From assembly GCF_001661075.1 (NCBI RefSeq), contig NZ_CP014870.1:3058501-3122500 (forward strand): 64,000 nucleotides of DNA. Direction: 5' to 3'. The position numbers were made by a program, and so were the translations under genes. This document shows, piece by piece, positions 1 through 9,122 of the stretch. The DNA comes from Pseudomonas silesiensis. GTDB lineage: Bacteria; Pseudomonadota; Gammaproteobacteria; Pseudomonadales; Pseudomonadaceae. Each line of letters starts with the position of its first letter. The stretch's first letter is position 1. Below the pieces are notes generated by a model. That model was not told where the DNA came from. It was given only the letters and a program-made list of their open reading frames with translations, and searched no databases.

Positions 1-350
1 CAACCATGGCGAGCAGCCTGAAACTGGCGGACCCGTCGGAACTGGCCGGCAAATGGCAGGCGACCCTGTTCGCCAGAGAGGACTCGCCGCAATCCCCGGC
101 GTTGCAGGACACCCCGGCAAACCTGTGCATCCTTGAGCTTAAAGCGAACCAGACCCTGGGTGAGGGCGCCGGTTGCCTGAGCGTCTGGCTGGGCGAGCAA
201 GTAGCCGGTTGGTTCACCGAACCCGACGGCATTGCAATCACCGGGACAGAAGGCTCAAAGATACTGTTTTTCAGTCGGCAGCGCGTTGGGCTTTATCGAG
301 GCACTTTAAAATCCGGGCTAGTCATTACGCTCTCGCCAGAAGTGCATTAA
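1..350 (+). CDS. aprI: Alkaline protease inhibitor, AprI/Inh family (5' end outside window)
   Basis: Periplasmic inhibitor that protects the producer from its own secreted alkaline metalloprotease (AprA/AprX); AprI of P. aeruginosa binds the zinc site with its N-terminal strand. The visible product has the family's mature start (SSLKLADPSELAGKW) and two cysteines (CILEL and CLSVW) placed as for the usual disulphide. The ATG at position 6 gives only Met-Ala before SSL, which is where a signal peptide would end (TMA then SSL), and the frame stays open to the window edge. The gene therefore probably starts upstream and is truncated here. It precedes aprDEF in the usual order. Identification is confident; the start is not in the window. 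Confidence 0.85.
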   Translation, partial: TMASSLKLADPSELAGKWQATLFAREDSPQSPALQDTPANLCILELKANQTLGEGAGCLSVWLGEQVAGWFTEPDGIAITGTEGSKILFFSRQRVGLYRGTLKSGLVITLSPEVH

Positions 351-483
351 GTCCATCCGCCGATCGATAGCGTTACAGACCGCAGAATAATAAGTTGTTA
401 TTAAGTTGTAAGCAGTACTCACAATAAAAAGATCCGGCAGACCTCGCCAGCCATGGCAAGGGCTGACACCTCAGGAAGACCCC

Positions 484-2259
484 ATGAAGATGGCAAAGAG
501 CACGGCTACTACGCCGTTAATCAAGGCGCTGGGCGACTATAAGAGCATCCTGATCAGCGTCGGTTGTTTTACCGCACTGATTAACGTGCTGATGCTGGTT
601 CCGTCGATTTATATGCTCCAGGTGTATGACCGCGTATTGTCGTCGCAAAACGAAACGACGCTGGCCATGCTGACTTTAATGGTCGTCGGGTTCTTTGCGT
701 TCATCGGCCTGCTGGAGAGTGTGCGCAGCTTCATCGTCATCCGTATCGGTAGCCAACTGGAGCGCCGTTTCAACCTGCGGGTCTATCAGGCCGCGTTCGA
801 GCGCAACCTGTTCAAGGGCGAAGGCAACGCCGGGCAAGCCTTGGGCGACTTGACTCATATTCGCCAGTTCGTCACCGGCCCGGCATTGTTTGCCTTCTTC
901 GATGCGCCGTGGTTTCCGGTCTATCTGTTGGTGATTTATCTGTTCGATGTCTGGCTTGGCGTGTTTGCCACGGTGGGTGCAGTGTTGCTGATCGGCCTTG
1001 CCTGCCTCAACGAATCGATGACCAAAAAGCCCTTGGGCGAAGCCGCCGGCTTTTCCCAGAAGTCCAGCCAGCTGGCCACCAGTCACCTGCATAACGCCGA
1101 AACCATTCAAGCGATGGGCATGCTCGGAGCGCTGCGCAAGCGCTGGTTTGAGGTGCATTCACGCTTTCTCGGCTTGCAGAATCAGGCCAGTGACACCGGC
1201 GCGGTCATCAGTTCCCTGAGCAAGACCTTGCGGCTGTGCCTGCAATCCCTGGTGCTGGGCCTCGGCGCGTTGCTGGTGATCAAGGGCGACATGACCGCCG
1301 GGATGATGATTGCCGGCTCGATCTTGATGGGGCGGGTACTGAGCCCCATCGATCAGCTGATCGCCGTGTGGAAACAGTGGAGCGGCGCCAAACTCGCTTA
1401 CCGCCGACTTGATGACTTGTTGCGCGCCTTCCCGCCGAGTGACGAGGCCATGGCGCTACCAACCCCGAAAGGCCAGATCACGTTCGAGCAGGTCAGCGCC
1501 GGTCCACCGGGACAACGGGCGGCGACCTTGCACCTGGTCAGTTTCAGCCTGGGCGCCGGTGAAGTGCTGGGGGTGCTCGGAGCGTCCGGTTCCGGTAAAT
1601 CGACCCTGGTCCGGGTGCTGGTTGGCGTCTGGCCGACGCTGGGCGGCACCGTGCGGCTGGACGGCGCGGATATTCATCGCTGGAACCGCGACGACCTCGG
1701 CCCCTACATCGGTTATCTGCCGCAAGACATCGAGCTGTTTAGCGGCAGCATCGCCGAAAACATTGCGCGCTTCCGTGAGGCAGATCCACAACAAGTGGTC
1801 GAAGCCGCGCAACAGGCCGGTGTCCATGAATTGATCCTGCGCATGCCCCAAGGCTACGACACCCTGCTCGGCGAAGACGGCAGCGGTCTGTCCGGCGGCC
1901 AGAAACAGCGTGTCGCCTTGGCCCGCGCCCTGTACGGCAAGCCACGGCTGGTGGTGCTGGATGAACCGAATTCCAACCTCGACACCGTCGGCGAGGCCGC
2001 ATTGGCGGGGGCTCTTGCGCAAATGAAAGCCCAGGGCACCAGCGTGATTCTGGTGACTCATCGCTCCTCGGCACTGGCCCAGGCCGACAAGCTGTTGGTG
2101 CTCAACGAAGGGCGCCTGCAAGCCTTCGGTCCGGGTCAGGACGTGCTCAAGGCCCTGTCCGGCGCTCAGGAACAGCCGCGGGAGAAAACCGCGCAGGCAC
2201 CGGGCGGGCTCAGCATGAGCCGGCAGTACCAGCCCTCGACCAGGATTTCGGGTGTATGA
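484..2259 (+). CDS. aprD: Type I secretion ABC transporter, inner membrane ATPase AprD
   Basis: Inner membrane ABC component that powers one-step export of the alkaline protease and lipase through the AprDEF channel. The 591-residue protein has an N-terminal transmembrane domain (hydrophobic stretches at about 20-45, 60-80, 140-180 and 250-290), then a nucleotide-binding domain with Walker A GASGSGKST at 366-374, signature LSGGQKQR from 469 and Walker B LVVLDEP around 489-495. It lacks the N-terminal C39 peptidase domain of bacteriocin exporters, as expected for RTX-protein exporters of the PrtD/AprD type. AGGAAG lies a few bases before the ATG at 484. The stop overlaps the aprE start by four bases (ATGA), so the two are translationally coupled. 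Confidence 0.95.
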   Translation: MKMAKSTATTPLIKALGDYKSILISVGCFTALINVLMLVPSIYMLQVYDRVLSSQNETTLAMLTLMVVGFFAFIGLLESVRSFIVIRIGSQLERRFNLRVYQAAFERNLFKGEGNAGQALGDLTHIRQFVTGPALFAFFDAPWFPVYLLVIYLFDVWLGVFATVGAVLLIGLACLNESMTKKPLGEAAGFSQKSSQLATSHLHNAETIQAMGMLGALRKRWFEVHSRFLGLQNQASDTGAVISSLSKTLRLCLQSLVLGLGALLVIKGDMTAGMMIAGSILMGRVLSPIDQLIAVWKQWSGAKLAYRRLDDLLRAFPPSDEAMALPTPKGQITFEQVSAGPPGQRAATLHLVSFSLGAGEVLGVLGASGSGKSTLVRVLVGVWPTLGGTVRLDGADIHRWNRDDLGPYIGYLPQDIELFSGSIAENIARFREADPQQVVEAAQQAGVHELILRMPQGYDTLLGEDGSGLSGGQKQRVALARALYGKPRLVVLDEPNSNLDTVGEAALAGALAQMKAQGTSVILVTHRSSALAQADKLLVLNEGRLQAFGPGQDVLKALSGAQEQPREKTAQAPGGLSMSRQYQPSTRISGV

Positions 2260-3590
2260 GTCAAATCAGTGAAGCCAGCATGGAACACGACTACATCGCA
2301 GAACGCCCCGAGCGTGACGCGCACTTTTTTGCACGCCTGGGCTGGATGCTGGCGATCGTCGGCGCCGGCAGTTTCTTCACCTGGGCCAGCCTGGCGCCGC
2401 TCGATCAGGGCATCCCGGTGCAAGGCACCGTCGTCGTCTCGGGCAAGCGCAAAGCCGTGCAAGCGATGAGCAGCGGTGTCGTCAGCCAGATCCTGGTACG
2501 CGATGGGCAGGTGGTGAAGCAGGGCCAGCCACTGTTCCGGCTCGATCCGACCCAGGTCGCGGCGGACGTGCAATCGCTGCAAGCGCAATACCGCATGGCC
2601 TGGGCCAGTCTGGCCCGCTGGCAGAGCGAACGGGACAACCTCGAGCAGGTGAGCTTTCCTGCCGAACTGAGCAATGATCCGGATCCACGCCTGGCCCTGG
2701 TGCTGGAAGGTCAGCGGCAATTGTTCAGCAGCCGCCGCGAAGCGTTTTTCCGCGAGCAGGCCGCCTTGCGCGCCAGCATCGAAGGCGCCGGTGCGCAATT
2801 GGCCGGCATGCGCCGCGCCCGCGCTGACTTGAGCGCCCAGGCCAGCTCCCTGCAACAACAGTTGAGCAATCTTCAGCCGCTGGCGGATAACGGCTACATC
2901 CCGAGCAACCGGCTGATGGAGTACCAGCGCCAGTTGTCGCAAGTCCGGCAACAGCTGGCAGAGAACAGCGGCGAAAGCGGTCGGGTGGAGCAGGGCATTG
3001 TCGAATCGCGTCTCAAGCTGCAACAACAGACCCAGGAGTATCAGAAAGAGGTCCGCACTCAGTTGGCCGACGCCCAGCTCAAAAGCGTCACCCTGGAAGA
3101 GCAACTGACCTCCGCCGGGTTCGACCTGCAACACAGCGAGATCATCGCTACCGCCGATGGTATCGCGGTCAACCTCGGGGTTCACACTGAAGGCGCGGTG
3201 GTACGCCAGGGCGACACCCTGCTGGAAATCGTGCCCCAGGGTACCCGCCTGGAAGTGGAGGGACGCCTGCCGGTCAACCTGGTCGACAAGGTCGGCACGC
3301 ACCTGCCGGTGGACATCCTGTTCACTGCGTTCAACCAGAGCCGCACGCCGCGGGTGCCCGGCGAAGTCAGCCTGATCTCCGCCGACCAGATGCTCGACGA
3401 GAAAACCGGTGCGCCATATTACGTATTGCGCAGCAGCGTCAGCGACCAGGCCATGGAAAAGCTCAACGGCCTGGTGATCAAGCCCGGCATGCCCGCGGAA
3501 ATGTTCGTGCGCACCGGTGAACGTTCTCTCCTCAACTATTTGTTCAAACCGTTGCTCGACCGGGCAGGTTCCGCGTTGACCGAGGAATAA
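2256..3590 (+). CDS. aprE: Type I secretion membrane fusion protein AprE (HlyD family)
   Basis: Periplasmic adaptor that joins AprD to the outer membrane channel AprF. The 444-residue protein has one N-terminal membrane segment at about 27-48, a lipoyl-like half (VQGTVVVSGKRKAVQ...GVVSQILVRDGQVVKQGQPL), a long Gln/Leu-rich coiled coil at about 100-270, then the second lipoyl half (ATADGIAVNLGVHTEGAVVRQGD) and a beta-barrel domain, in normal HlyD/PrtE order and length. The start overlaps the aprD stop by four bases. An internal ATG at 2280 (MEHDY) is an alternative start. Confidence 0.95.
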   Translation: MSQISEASMEHDYIAERPERDAHFFARLGWMLAIVGAGSFFTWASLAPLDQGIPVQGTVVVSGKRKAVQAMSSGVVSQILVRDGQVVKQGQPLFRLDPTQVAADVQSLQAQYRMAWASLARWQSERDNLEQVSFPAELSNDPDPRLALVLEGQRQLFSSRREAFFREQAALRASIEGAGAQLAGMRRARADLSAQASSLQQQLSNLQPLADNGYIPSNRLMEYQRQLSQVRQQLAENSGESGRVEQGIVESRLKLQQQTQEYQKEVRTQLADAQLKSVTLEEQLTSAGFDLQHSEIIATADGIAVNLGVHTEGAVVRQGDTLLEIVPQGTRLEVEGRLPVNLVDKVGTHLPVDILFTAFNQSRTPRVPGEVSLISADQMLDEKTGAPYYVLRSSVSDQAMEKLNGLVIKPGMPAEMFVRTGERSLLNYLFKPLLDRAGSALTEE

Positions 3591-3592
3591 GG

Positions 3593-4957
3593 ATGTTCGG
3601 CTGTATGAATAAGCTTTCGATGCTCGCCATGACCCTGGCGTTGCTGACGTGGGACAGTGCGCTGGCCATGGGACCGTTCGACATTTATGAACAAGCGTTG
3701 CGCAACGACCCGCAGTTCCTCGGCGCGATCAAGGAGCGCGACGCCGGCCTGGAAAACCGCGCCATCGGCCGTGCCGGGCTGTTACCGAAGCTGGGTTACA
3801 CCTACAACAAGGGCCGCAACGCCTCGAAGGTCACCTACCTCAACGATCGCGGTCGCAGCCAGAGTGATGATCGCAACTACAGCAGTTACGGCTCGTCATT
3901 GACCCTGCAACAACCCTTGCTCGACTACGAGGCCTACGCGACGTATCGCAAAGGGGTGGCGCAAGCGCTGTTCGCCGACGAAGACTTTCGCGACAAAAGC
4001 CAGCAATTGCTGGTGCGCGTGCTGGAAAGCTACACCCAGGCGCTGTTCGCCCAAGACCAGATCGACATTGCGTTGGCCAAAAAGAGCGCCTTCGAACAGC
4101 AATTCCGGCAGAACGAGCACATGTTCCGCCAGGGCGAGGGCACGCGTACCGATATTCTCGAGGCAGAGTCACGTTACGAACTGGCCACCGCCGAGGAAAT
4201 CGAGGCGCGCAACGAGCAGGATGCGGCCTTGCGTGAACTGGGCGCGCTGATTGGCGTGCCGGCCATCGACATCAACGACCTCGCGCCGCTGGACCAGCGC
4301 TTCCAGACCTTCACCCTGCAACCGGCCAACTTCGATACCTGGCACGAGATGGCCGTGGCCAACAACCCGAACCTGGCGTCGCAGCGCCAGGCCGTGGAAG
4401 TGGCGCGTTACGAAGTTGAACGCAACCGCGCCGGACACCTGCCCAAAGTCAGCGCCTACGCTTCGGCCCGCCAGAACGAATCGGAAAGTGGAAACACCTA
4501 CAACCAGCGCTACGACACCAACACCATCGGCATAGAAGTCAGCATGCCGCTGTACGCCGGCGGCGGGGTTTCGGCCTCGACGCGTCAGGCCAGTAGAACC
4601 ATGGAGCAGGCCGAGTACGAACTGGACGGCAAGACCCGGGAAACCTTGATCCAATTGCGTCGGCAATTCAGCGCCTGCCTGTCGGGCGTGAACAAATTGC
4701 GCGCCTACCAGAAAGCCCTGAACGCTGCCGAAGCGCTGGCGGTGTCAACGCGGCAAAGCATTCTGGGCGGTGAACGGGTCAACCTCGATGCGCTGAACGC
4801 CGAACAACAGCTCTACACCACGCGCCGCGACCTGGCCCGGACCCGATACGACTATTTGATGGCCTGGATCAAATTGCACTACTACGCCGGGACCTTGAGC
4901 GAGCAGGACCTGGCCCGGGTGGACGAGGCGTTTGGCCAGGGGCCGACGACTCGGTAG
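3593..4957 (+). CDS. aprF: Type I secretion outer membrane channel AprF (TolC family)
   Basis: Outer membrane exit duct of the AprDEF secretion system. The N-terminus is a signal peptide (hydrophobic core LSMLAMTLALLTW, cleavage near SALA-MG), and the mature protein carries the two alpha-helical OEP repeats of TolC, each with the typical alternating tunnel helices (for example QALRNDPQFLGA early in the first repeat and AVANNPNLASQRQAV in the second). The length of about 450 residues matches PrtF/AprF. It begins two bases after the aprE stop; the ATG at 3605 (MNKLSML) gives a more ordinary signal peptide and is an equally good start. It is the last transporter gene, and the lipase substrate gene follows after 46 bases. 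Confidence 0.94.
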   Translation: MFGCMNKLSMLAMTLALLTWDSALAMGPFDIYEQALRNDPQFLGAIKERDAGLENRAIGRAGLLPKLGYTYNKGRNASKVTYLNDRGRSQSDDRNYSSYGSSLTLQQPLLDYEAYATYRKGVAQALFADEDFRDKSQQLLVRVLESYTQALFAQDQIDIALAKKSAFEQQFRQNEHMFRQGEGTRTDILEAESRYELATAEEIEARNEQDAALRELGALIGVPAIDINDLAPLDQRFQTFTLQPANFDTWHEMAVANNPNLASQRQAVEVARYEVERNRAGHLPKVSAYASARQNESESGNTYNQRYDTNTIGIEVSMPLYAGGGVSASTRQASRTMEQAEYELDGKTRETLIQLRRQFSACLSGVNKLRAYQKALNAAEALAVSTRQSILGGERVNLDALNAEQQLYTTRRDLARTRYDYLMAWIKLHYYAGTLSEQDLARVDEAFGQGPTTR

Positions 4958-5003
4958 CGCCTGAAAATCTCTGACAATTCCAACAACAAGAGAGGCAAGA
5001 CCC

Positions 5004-6857
5004 ATGGGTGTGTATGACTATAAAAACCTCGGCACGGCAGACGCCAAAGCGTTGTTCAGCGACGCCATGGCGATCACGCTGTATTCCTACCACAACCTCG
5101 ACAACGGCTTTGCCAGCGGTTACCAGCACAACGGGTTCGGCCTTGGTTTGCCGGCGACCCTGGTCACGGCGCTGATTGGCGGCGCGGATTCCCAGGGCGT
5201 CATCCCCGGGATCCCCTGGAACCCGGACTCGGAAAAAGCCGCCCTGGATGCCGTGCAAAAGGCCGGCTGGACGCCGATCAGCGCTGCGCAACTGGGCTAT
5301 GACGGCAAGGTCGATGCGCGCGGAACCTTCTTCGGCGAGAAGGCCGGTTACACCAGCGCCCAGGTGGAGATCCTCGGCAAGTACGACGCCCAAGGCCAAC
5401 TCAGTGAAATCGGCATTGCCTTTCGTGGCACCAGCGGGCCTCGGGAAACCCTGATCAGCGATTCGATCGCCGACGCGATCAACGACCTGCTGGCAGCAAT
5501 GGGGCCGAAGGACTATGCGAAAAACTACGTGGGTGAAGCCTTTGGCGAGTTGCTCGGCGACGTCGCCGCGTTTGCCCTGGCCAATGGCTTGTCGGGCAAG
5601 GATGTGCTGGTCAGCGGTCACAGCCTCGGCGGGCTGGCGGTCAATAGCCTGGCAGACCTGAGCAACGACAAATGGTCGGGGTTCTACAAGGATGCCGATT
5701 ACATCGCCTACGCCTCGCCAACCCAGAGCAACACTGACAAAGTGCTCAATGTCGGTTACGAAAACGACCCGGTGTTTCGGGCACTCGACGGCTCGTCGTT
5801 CAACCTGTCCTCGGTGGGCGTACACGATGCCGCCAAAGCCTCGGCGACTGACAACATCGTCAGTTTCAACGATCACTACGCCTCGACGGTGTGGAACGTC
5901 TTGCCGTTTTCGATCCTCAACATCCCGACCTGGATCTCGCACCTGCCCACCGCTTATGGCGACGGCATGAACCGGGTGCTGGCGTCGACGTTCTACGACC
6001 TCACTGGCAAAGACTCGACGATCATCGTTGCCAACCTGTCGGACCCGGCCCGGACCAACACCTGGGTCCAGGATTTGAATCGCAACGCCGAATCCCACAA
6101 AGGCAGCACCTTCATCATTGGCAGCGAGGGCAACGATCTGATCCAGGGCGGCCAGGGCAATGATTATCTGGAAGGCCGTGCCGGCAACGACACCTTTCGC
6201 GATGGCGGCGGCTACAACATCCTTTTGGGCGGGCAGGGCAACAACGTGCTGGACCTGCAGCAGTCGGTGAAAAACCTCGATTTCGCCAATGACGGTGCCG
6301 GCAACCTGTATATCCGCGACGCCCATGGCGGTATCAGTATCACCCGGGACATCGGCAGCCTTGTCAGCAAGGAATCGGGATTTCTGTGGGGGCTGTTCAA
6401 GGATGACGTGACCCACAGTGTGACCGCCGATGGCCTGGCGGCCGGCAATGACCTGACCCGGTACGCTTCATCGCAAAAGGGCGGGGCAGGTGCCGATACG
6501 CTCACGGCTCACGCTGGCGGCGACTGGTTGTTTGGCCTTGAAGGCAACGATCACTTGATCGGTGGCAAGGGCAACGATGTGTTTGTCGGCGGGGCGGGTA
6601 ACGATCTGATGGCAGCGGGAGGCGGGAGCGATACGTTCCTGTTCAGTGGCGGGTTTGGGCAGGATCGGGTGGTGGGTTACCAGGCGGACGACCAGTTGGT
6701 GTTTCTGGGGGTTCAAGGGGTGAAGCCGAACGATGATTTCCGGGCGCATGCCACGACGGTGGGGCAGGACACGGTGCTGACGTTTGGCGGGGATTCGGTG
6801 ACGCTGGTCGGGGTCGGGCTGGAGAGTTTGGCTGGTGGGGGGATTGTTATCGCCTGA
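5004..6857 (+). CDS. Family I.3 triacylglycerol lipase / polyurethanase with RTX repeats
   Basis: Secreted serine lipase, exported by AprDEF through an uncleaved C-terminal signal. At 617 residues it has the length of the long family I.3 enzymes (PueA-type polyurethanases and P. sp. MIS38 lipase). The nucleophile motif GHSLGG places Ser at 207; Asp255 (YENDPVF) and His313 (WISHLP) fall at the triad positions known for MIS38 lipase. Calcium-binding nonapeptide repeats (GGxGND type) lie at about 372-400 and 510-545. The extreme C-terminus (GGGIVIA) is the hydrophobic end typical of type I secreted lipases. GAGAGG lies upstream of the ATG. The position directly after aprF fits a dedicated substrate. 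Activity on polyesters or polyurethane is inferred from family membership. Confidence 0.93.
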   Translation: MGVYDYKNLGTADAKALFSDAMAITLYSYHNLDNGFASGYQHNGFGLGLPATLVTALIGGADSQGVIPGIPWNPDSEKAALDAVQKAGWTPISAAQLGYDGKVDARGTFFGEKAGYTSAQVEILGKYDAQGQLSEIGIAFRGTSGPRETLISDSIADAINDLLAAMGPKDYAKNYVGEAFGELLGDVAAFALANGLSGKDVLVSGHSLGGLAVNSLADLSNDKWSGFYKDADYIAYASPTQSNTDKVLNVGYENDPVFRALDGSSFNLSSVGVHDAAKASATDNIVSFNDHYASTVWNVLPFSILNIPTWISHLPTAYGDGMNRVLASTFYDLTGKDSTIIVANLSDPARTNTWVQDLNRNAESHKGSTFIIGSEGNDLIQGGQGNDYLEGRAGNDTFRDGGGYNILLGGQGNNVLDLQQSVKNLDFANDGAGNLYIRDAHGGISITRDIGSLVSKESGFLWGLFKDDVTHSVTADGLAAGNDLTRYASSQKGGAGADTLTAHAGGDWLFGLEGNDHLIGGKGNDVFVGGAGNDLMAAGGGSDTFLFSGGFGQDRVVGYQADDQLVFLGVQGVKPNDDFRAHATTVGQDTVLTFGGDSVTLVGVGLESLAGGGIVIA

Positions 6858-6880
6858 AGCTGATGCGGCGCCTGTAAGGG

Positions 6881-6975
6881 CCACTTCGCCTGCAAGCCGG
6901 TCTCGCTTCCACAATGGAACACCGATTTGTGAACGACGGTGATCCCTGTGGGAGCGAGCTTGCTCGCGTAGAACG
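6881..6975. repeat. REP-type palindromes, inverted pair
   Basis: Two Pseudomonas REP-like elements face each other: a degenerate copy at 6881-6912 (CTTCGCCTGCAAGCCGG with CTTCCAC) and a good copy at 6945-6969 (CCTGTGGGAGCGAGCTTGCT followed by CGCG). They lie between the lipase gene and the lipoprotein gene that converges on it. No convincing T-tract terminator was seen here. Confidence 0.75.
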
Positions 6976-7023
6976 ATGACTCGGTTGTCAGTCTTGCTTG
7001 GAAGATGAACGATAACGCGGTCT

Positions 7024-7248
7024 TCAGTCTTCCTTGCGCACGTTAGCCACCTCAGCAGCCCTGACCTTCACCTTCGCTCCGGAGATATCTTCAAACTCGT
7101 AAAAACCGTCCCTGGTCTCGGTGTCCGGCATGTCCTTGGTCAAATACTGGGTGCCGTTCTGCAGGGTCACCACCGTTGCCGTCGAGCAACCAGCCAGGGC
7201 CAGAAAGGCCGCCACTACCAAGGGCAAACCCAGAGTCTTGATATTCAT
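7024..7248 (-). CDS. Small lipoprotein of the YgdI/YgdR (DUF903) family
   Basis: Predicted outer or inner membrane lipoprotein of 74 residues. The signal peptide ends in a lipobox (LAGC), and the rest is a single small SH3-like domain with the family pattern VTLQNGTQYLTKDMP and the ending YEFED...GAKVKVRAAEV. Family members are often annotated YgdI/YgdR; their function is unknown. The start at 7248 is preferred because AGAGAGG sits five bases before that ATG; a GTG two codons upstream overlaps this ribosome-binding site. Confidence 0.85.
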   Translation of the reverse strand: MNIKTLGLPLVVAAFLALAGCSTATVVTLQNGTQYLTKDMPDTETRDGFYEFEDISGAKVKVRAAEVANVRKED

Positions 7249-7454
7249 AACCACCTCTCTTCCTTAAAAAAACAATACGGCTGCTTCGATCGAGCCTTAT
7301 CGCCACTGTACCTCTAAGGCGGTTGGTGCGAAGGAATGGCAGAAAGTTCGACAGACGGCAAAAAAATAAGCCGATTGACCGCCGCTTATCCTTTTCCGTT
7401 TGCACCGCACCGGGAGTAGCTGGTATCTGTACGCATAACCAGTACTCGCTCGCC

Positions 7455-9122
7455 ATGGCCCTTTTTCCAGTGACCGCAAACCCCCTCGATGACCCGTTCT
7501 ACTACTTGAACAACTTTATGCAAGTGCTTGATTGGCTTGAGCATCGCTATGCCGATGTGTTGAGTGTTGAGGAGAAGCGGTTCATCCACGACTTCAACCA
7601 GCTATCCCGGCCGTCCAGAGCGCTGCTGGTGCGGATGGTGATGCGCAGGGGCATACACTTCCGGGCGAGCAAGCTGCAGTACCCCGAGATCGGCGACACC
7701 GCGAGCGCTGCCGGCCCGTTGTTGGCGCTGGGCTGGATCGACGAGCAGGCGCCGCTGTCGGTCGAAGCACTGTTCGAGGTGCTGCTCAAGGCAGAAATTC
7801 TCCAGTGCCTCGGCGCGGCCATCGATCTGCCCAAGGGCAAGAAGACCGATTGGCTGCCGGCATTGAGCGTGCAGTTTCCCGAAACCCGATGCTTCAGCCA
7901 GTGGTGCGTGCCATTGGATGATCGGCTGTTCAGCCTGACCATCATGGGTCTGTGTGATCGCCTGCGCCTGATGTTCTTTGGCAATCTTTATCAGGACTGG
8001 TCGGAGTTCGTGCTGGCCGACCTCGGCATCTTTACCTACGAAAAAGTCGAGTTCTGCGCTGACTCCCGGGGCTTGCGCAGTCGCGAGGACGTGGACGCCT
8101 GCGTGTTCCTGCATGACTGTCAGCAGCGCTTCGAAGCCGGCGAAGCGCTGGCCGGCATTGTCGAGCAGGTCAACGGGCTGGCGCTGGGCAATCCCTGGCT
8201 GCAACGCCGTCGCGACAAACTGTTGTTCCAGATGGGGCAATATTGCGAACGCACCGCCGATTTCGCCACGGCCCTGAGCATCTACCGCGAGTGCGCCTGG
8301 CCCGGCGCGCGGTGGCGCCTGATCCGCGTGCTGGAGCGCTGCGGCGAGTATCAACTGGCGCTGGACCTGGCCAGCCATGCCGAGCAAACAGCGCAAAGCG
8401 CCGCCGAACAACAGCAGTTGCTGCGGGTATTGCCCCGCCTGCGGCGCAAGCTCGGCGGGCCGCCCATCAAGCGCGCGTCCCGCCGGGACATGCTGCGCCT
8501 GGACCTGCAACTGCCCAGGACCGATCCGGCGCTGTCGGTGGAATATCACGTCCAGGCACACCTGGCACAGGAGTCGGCACCCGTGCATTACGTGGAGAAC
8601 AGCCTGGTCAACTCGCTGTTCGGGCTGCTGTGCTGGCCGGCGATTTTCGCGCCGTTGCCGGGCGCGTTTTTTCACCCCTTCCAGCGGGGGCCGGTGGACC
8701 TGCTCAATGAAGATTTTCATCTGCGCCGGGCCGACCTGTTCCAGGCCTGCCTGGCCGAACTCGACGACGGACGTTACCGCCAGACCATCCGTGACCGTTA
8801 TGCCGCCAAGTGGGGCGTGCAATCGCCGTTCGTGTTCTGGGGCGTATTGAGCGAGGAGTTGCTCGACCAGGCCCTCGATTGCCTGCCGGCCGACCACCTC
8901 AAGCACTGGTTCCATCGTCTGCTGCTGGACATCAAGGCCAATCGCGCTGGCATGCCGGACCTGATCCAGTTCTGGCCGCAAGACAAGACCTACCGCATGA
9001 TCGAAGTCAAAGGCCCCGGCGATCGCCTGCAGGACAACCAGTTGCGCTGGCTGGAGTTCTGCCATGAGCACCAGATGCCGATTGCCGTCTGTTACGTGCA
9101 ATGGGCGGAGCAGAGCGCGTGA
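7455..9122 (+). CDS. FAN1-like VRR-NUC domain nuclease
   Basis: Structure-specific DNA nuclease of the FAN1 family, implicated in processing interstrand crosslinks (human FAN1, P. aeruginosa FAN1). From the ATG at 7455 the protein has 555 residues, close to the bacterial FAN1 length. It opens with the conserved helical part (FYYLNNFMQVLDWL, RYADVLS), has a middle helical/TPR-like region (QRRRDKLLFQMGQYCE), and ends in a VRR-NUC domain whose PD-(D/E)XK residues are visible as D502 (MPDLIQFW), E517 and K519 (MIEVKGPGD). The longer reading frame from 7323 is not preferred because homology-like sequence begins only at 7455. The stop overlaps the next gene's GTG start by four bases, so the two are coupled. 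Confidence 0.9.
   Translation: MALFPVTANPLDDPFYYLNNFMQVLDWLEHRYADVLSVEEKRFIHDFNQLSRPSRALLVRMVMRRGIHFRASKLQYPEIGDTASAAGPLLALGWIDEQAPLSVEALFEVLLKAEILQCLGAAIDLPKGKKTDWLPALSVQFPETRCFSQWCVPLDDRLFSLTIMGLCDRLRLMFFGNLYQDWSEFVLADLGIFTYEKVEFCADSRGLRSREDVDACVFLHDCQQRFEAGEALAGIVEQVNGLALGNPWLQRRRDKLLFQMGQYCERTADFATALSIYRECAWPGARWRLIRVLERCGEYQLALDLASHAEQTAQSAAEQQQLLRVLPRLRRKLGGPPIKRASRRDMLRLDLQLPRTDPALSVEYHVQAHLAQESAPVHYVENSLVNSLFGLLCWPAIFAPLPGAFFHPFQRGPVDLLNEDFHLRRADLFQACLAELDDGRYRQTIRDRYAAKWGVQSPFVFWGVLSEELLDQALDCLPADHLKHWFHRLLLDIKANRAGMPDLIQFWPQDKTYRMIEVKGPGDRLQDNQLRWLEFCHEHQMPIAVCYVQWAEQSA

Noticed and set aside
4869..6416. Open frame of 515 codons opposite the lipase gene
   Set aside because: It lies wholly antisense to a gene with certain family motifs; long antisense frames are common in GC-rich DNA, and it has no recognisable motif. 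The same holds for those at 22264-23676, 38010-39452 and 40559-42385.
7323..7454. N-terminal extension of the FAN1-like protein
   Set aside because: The added 44 residues are basic and unlike the family; the conserved start fits the ATG at 7455.
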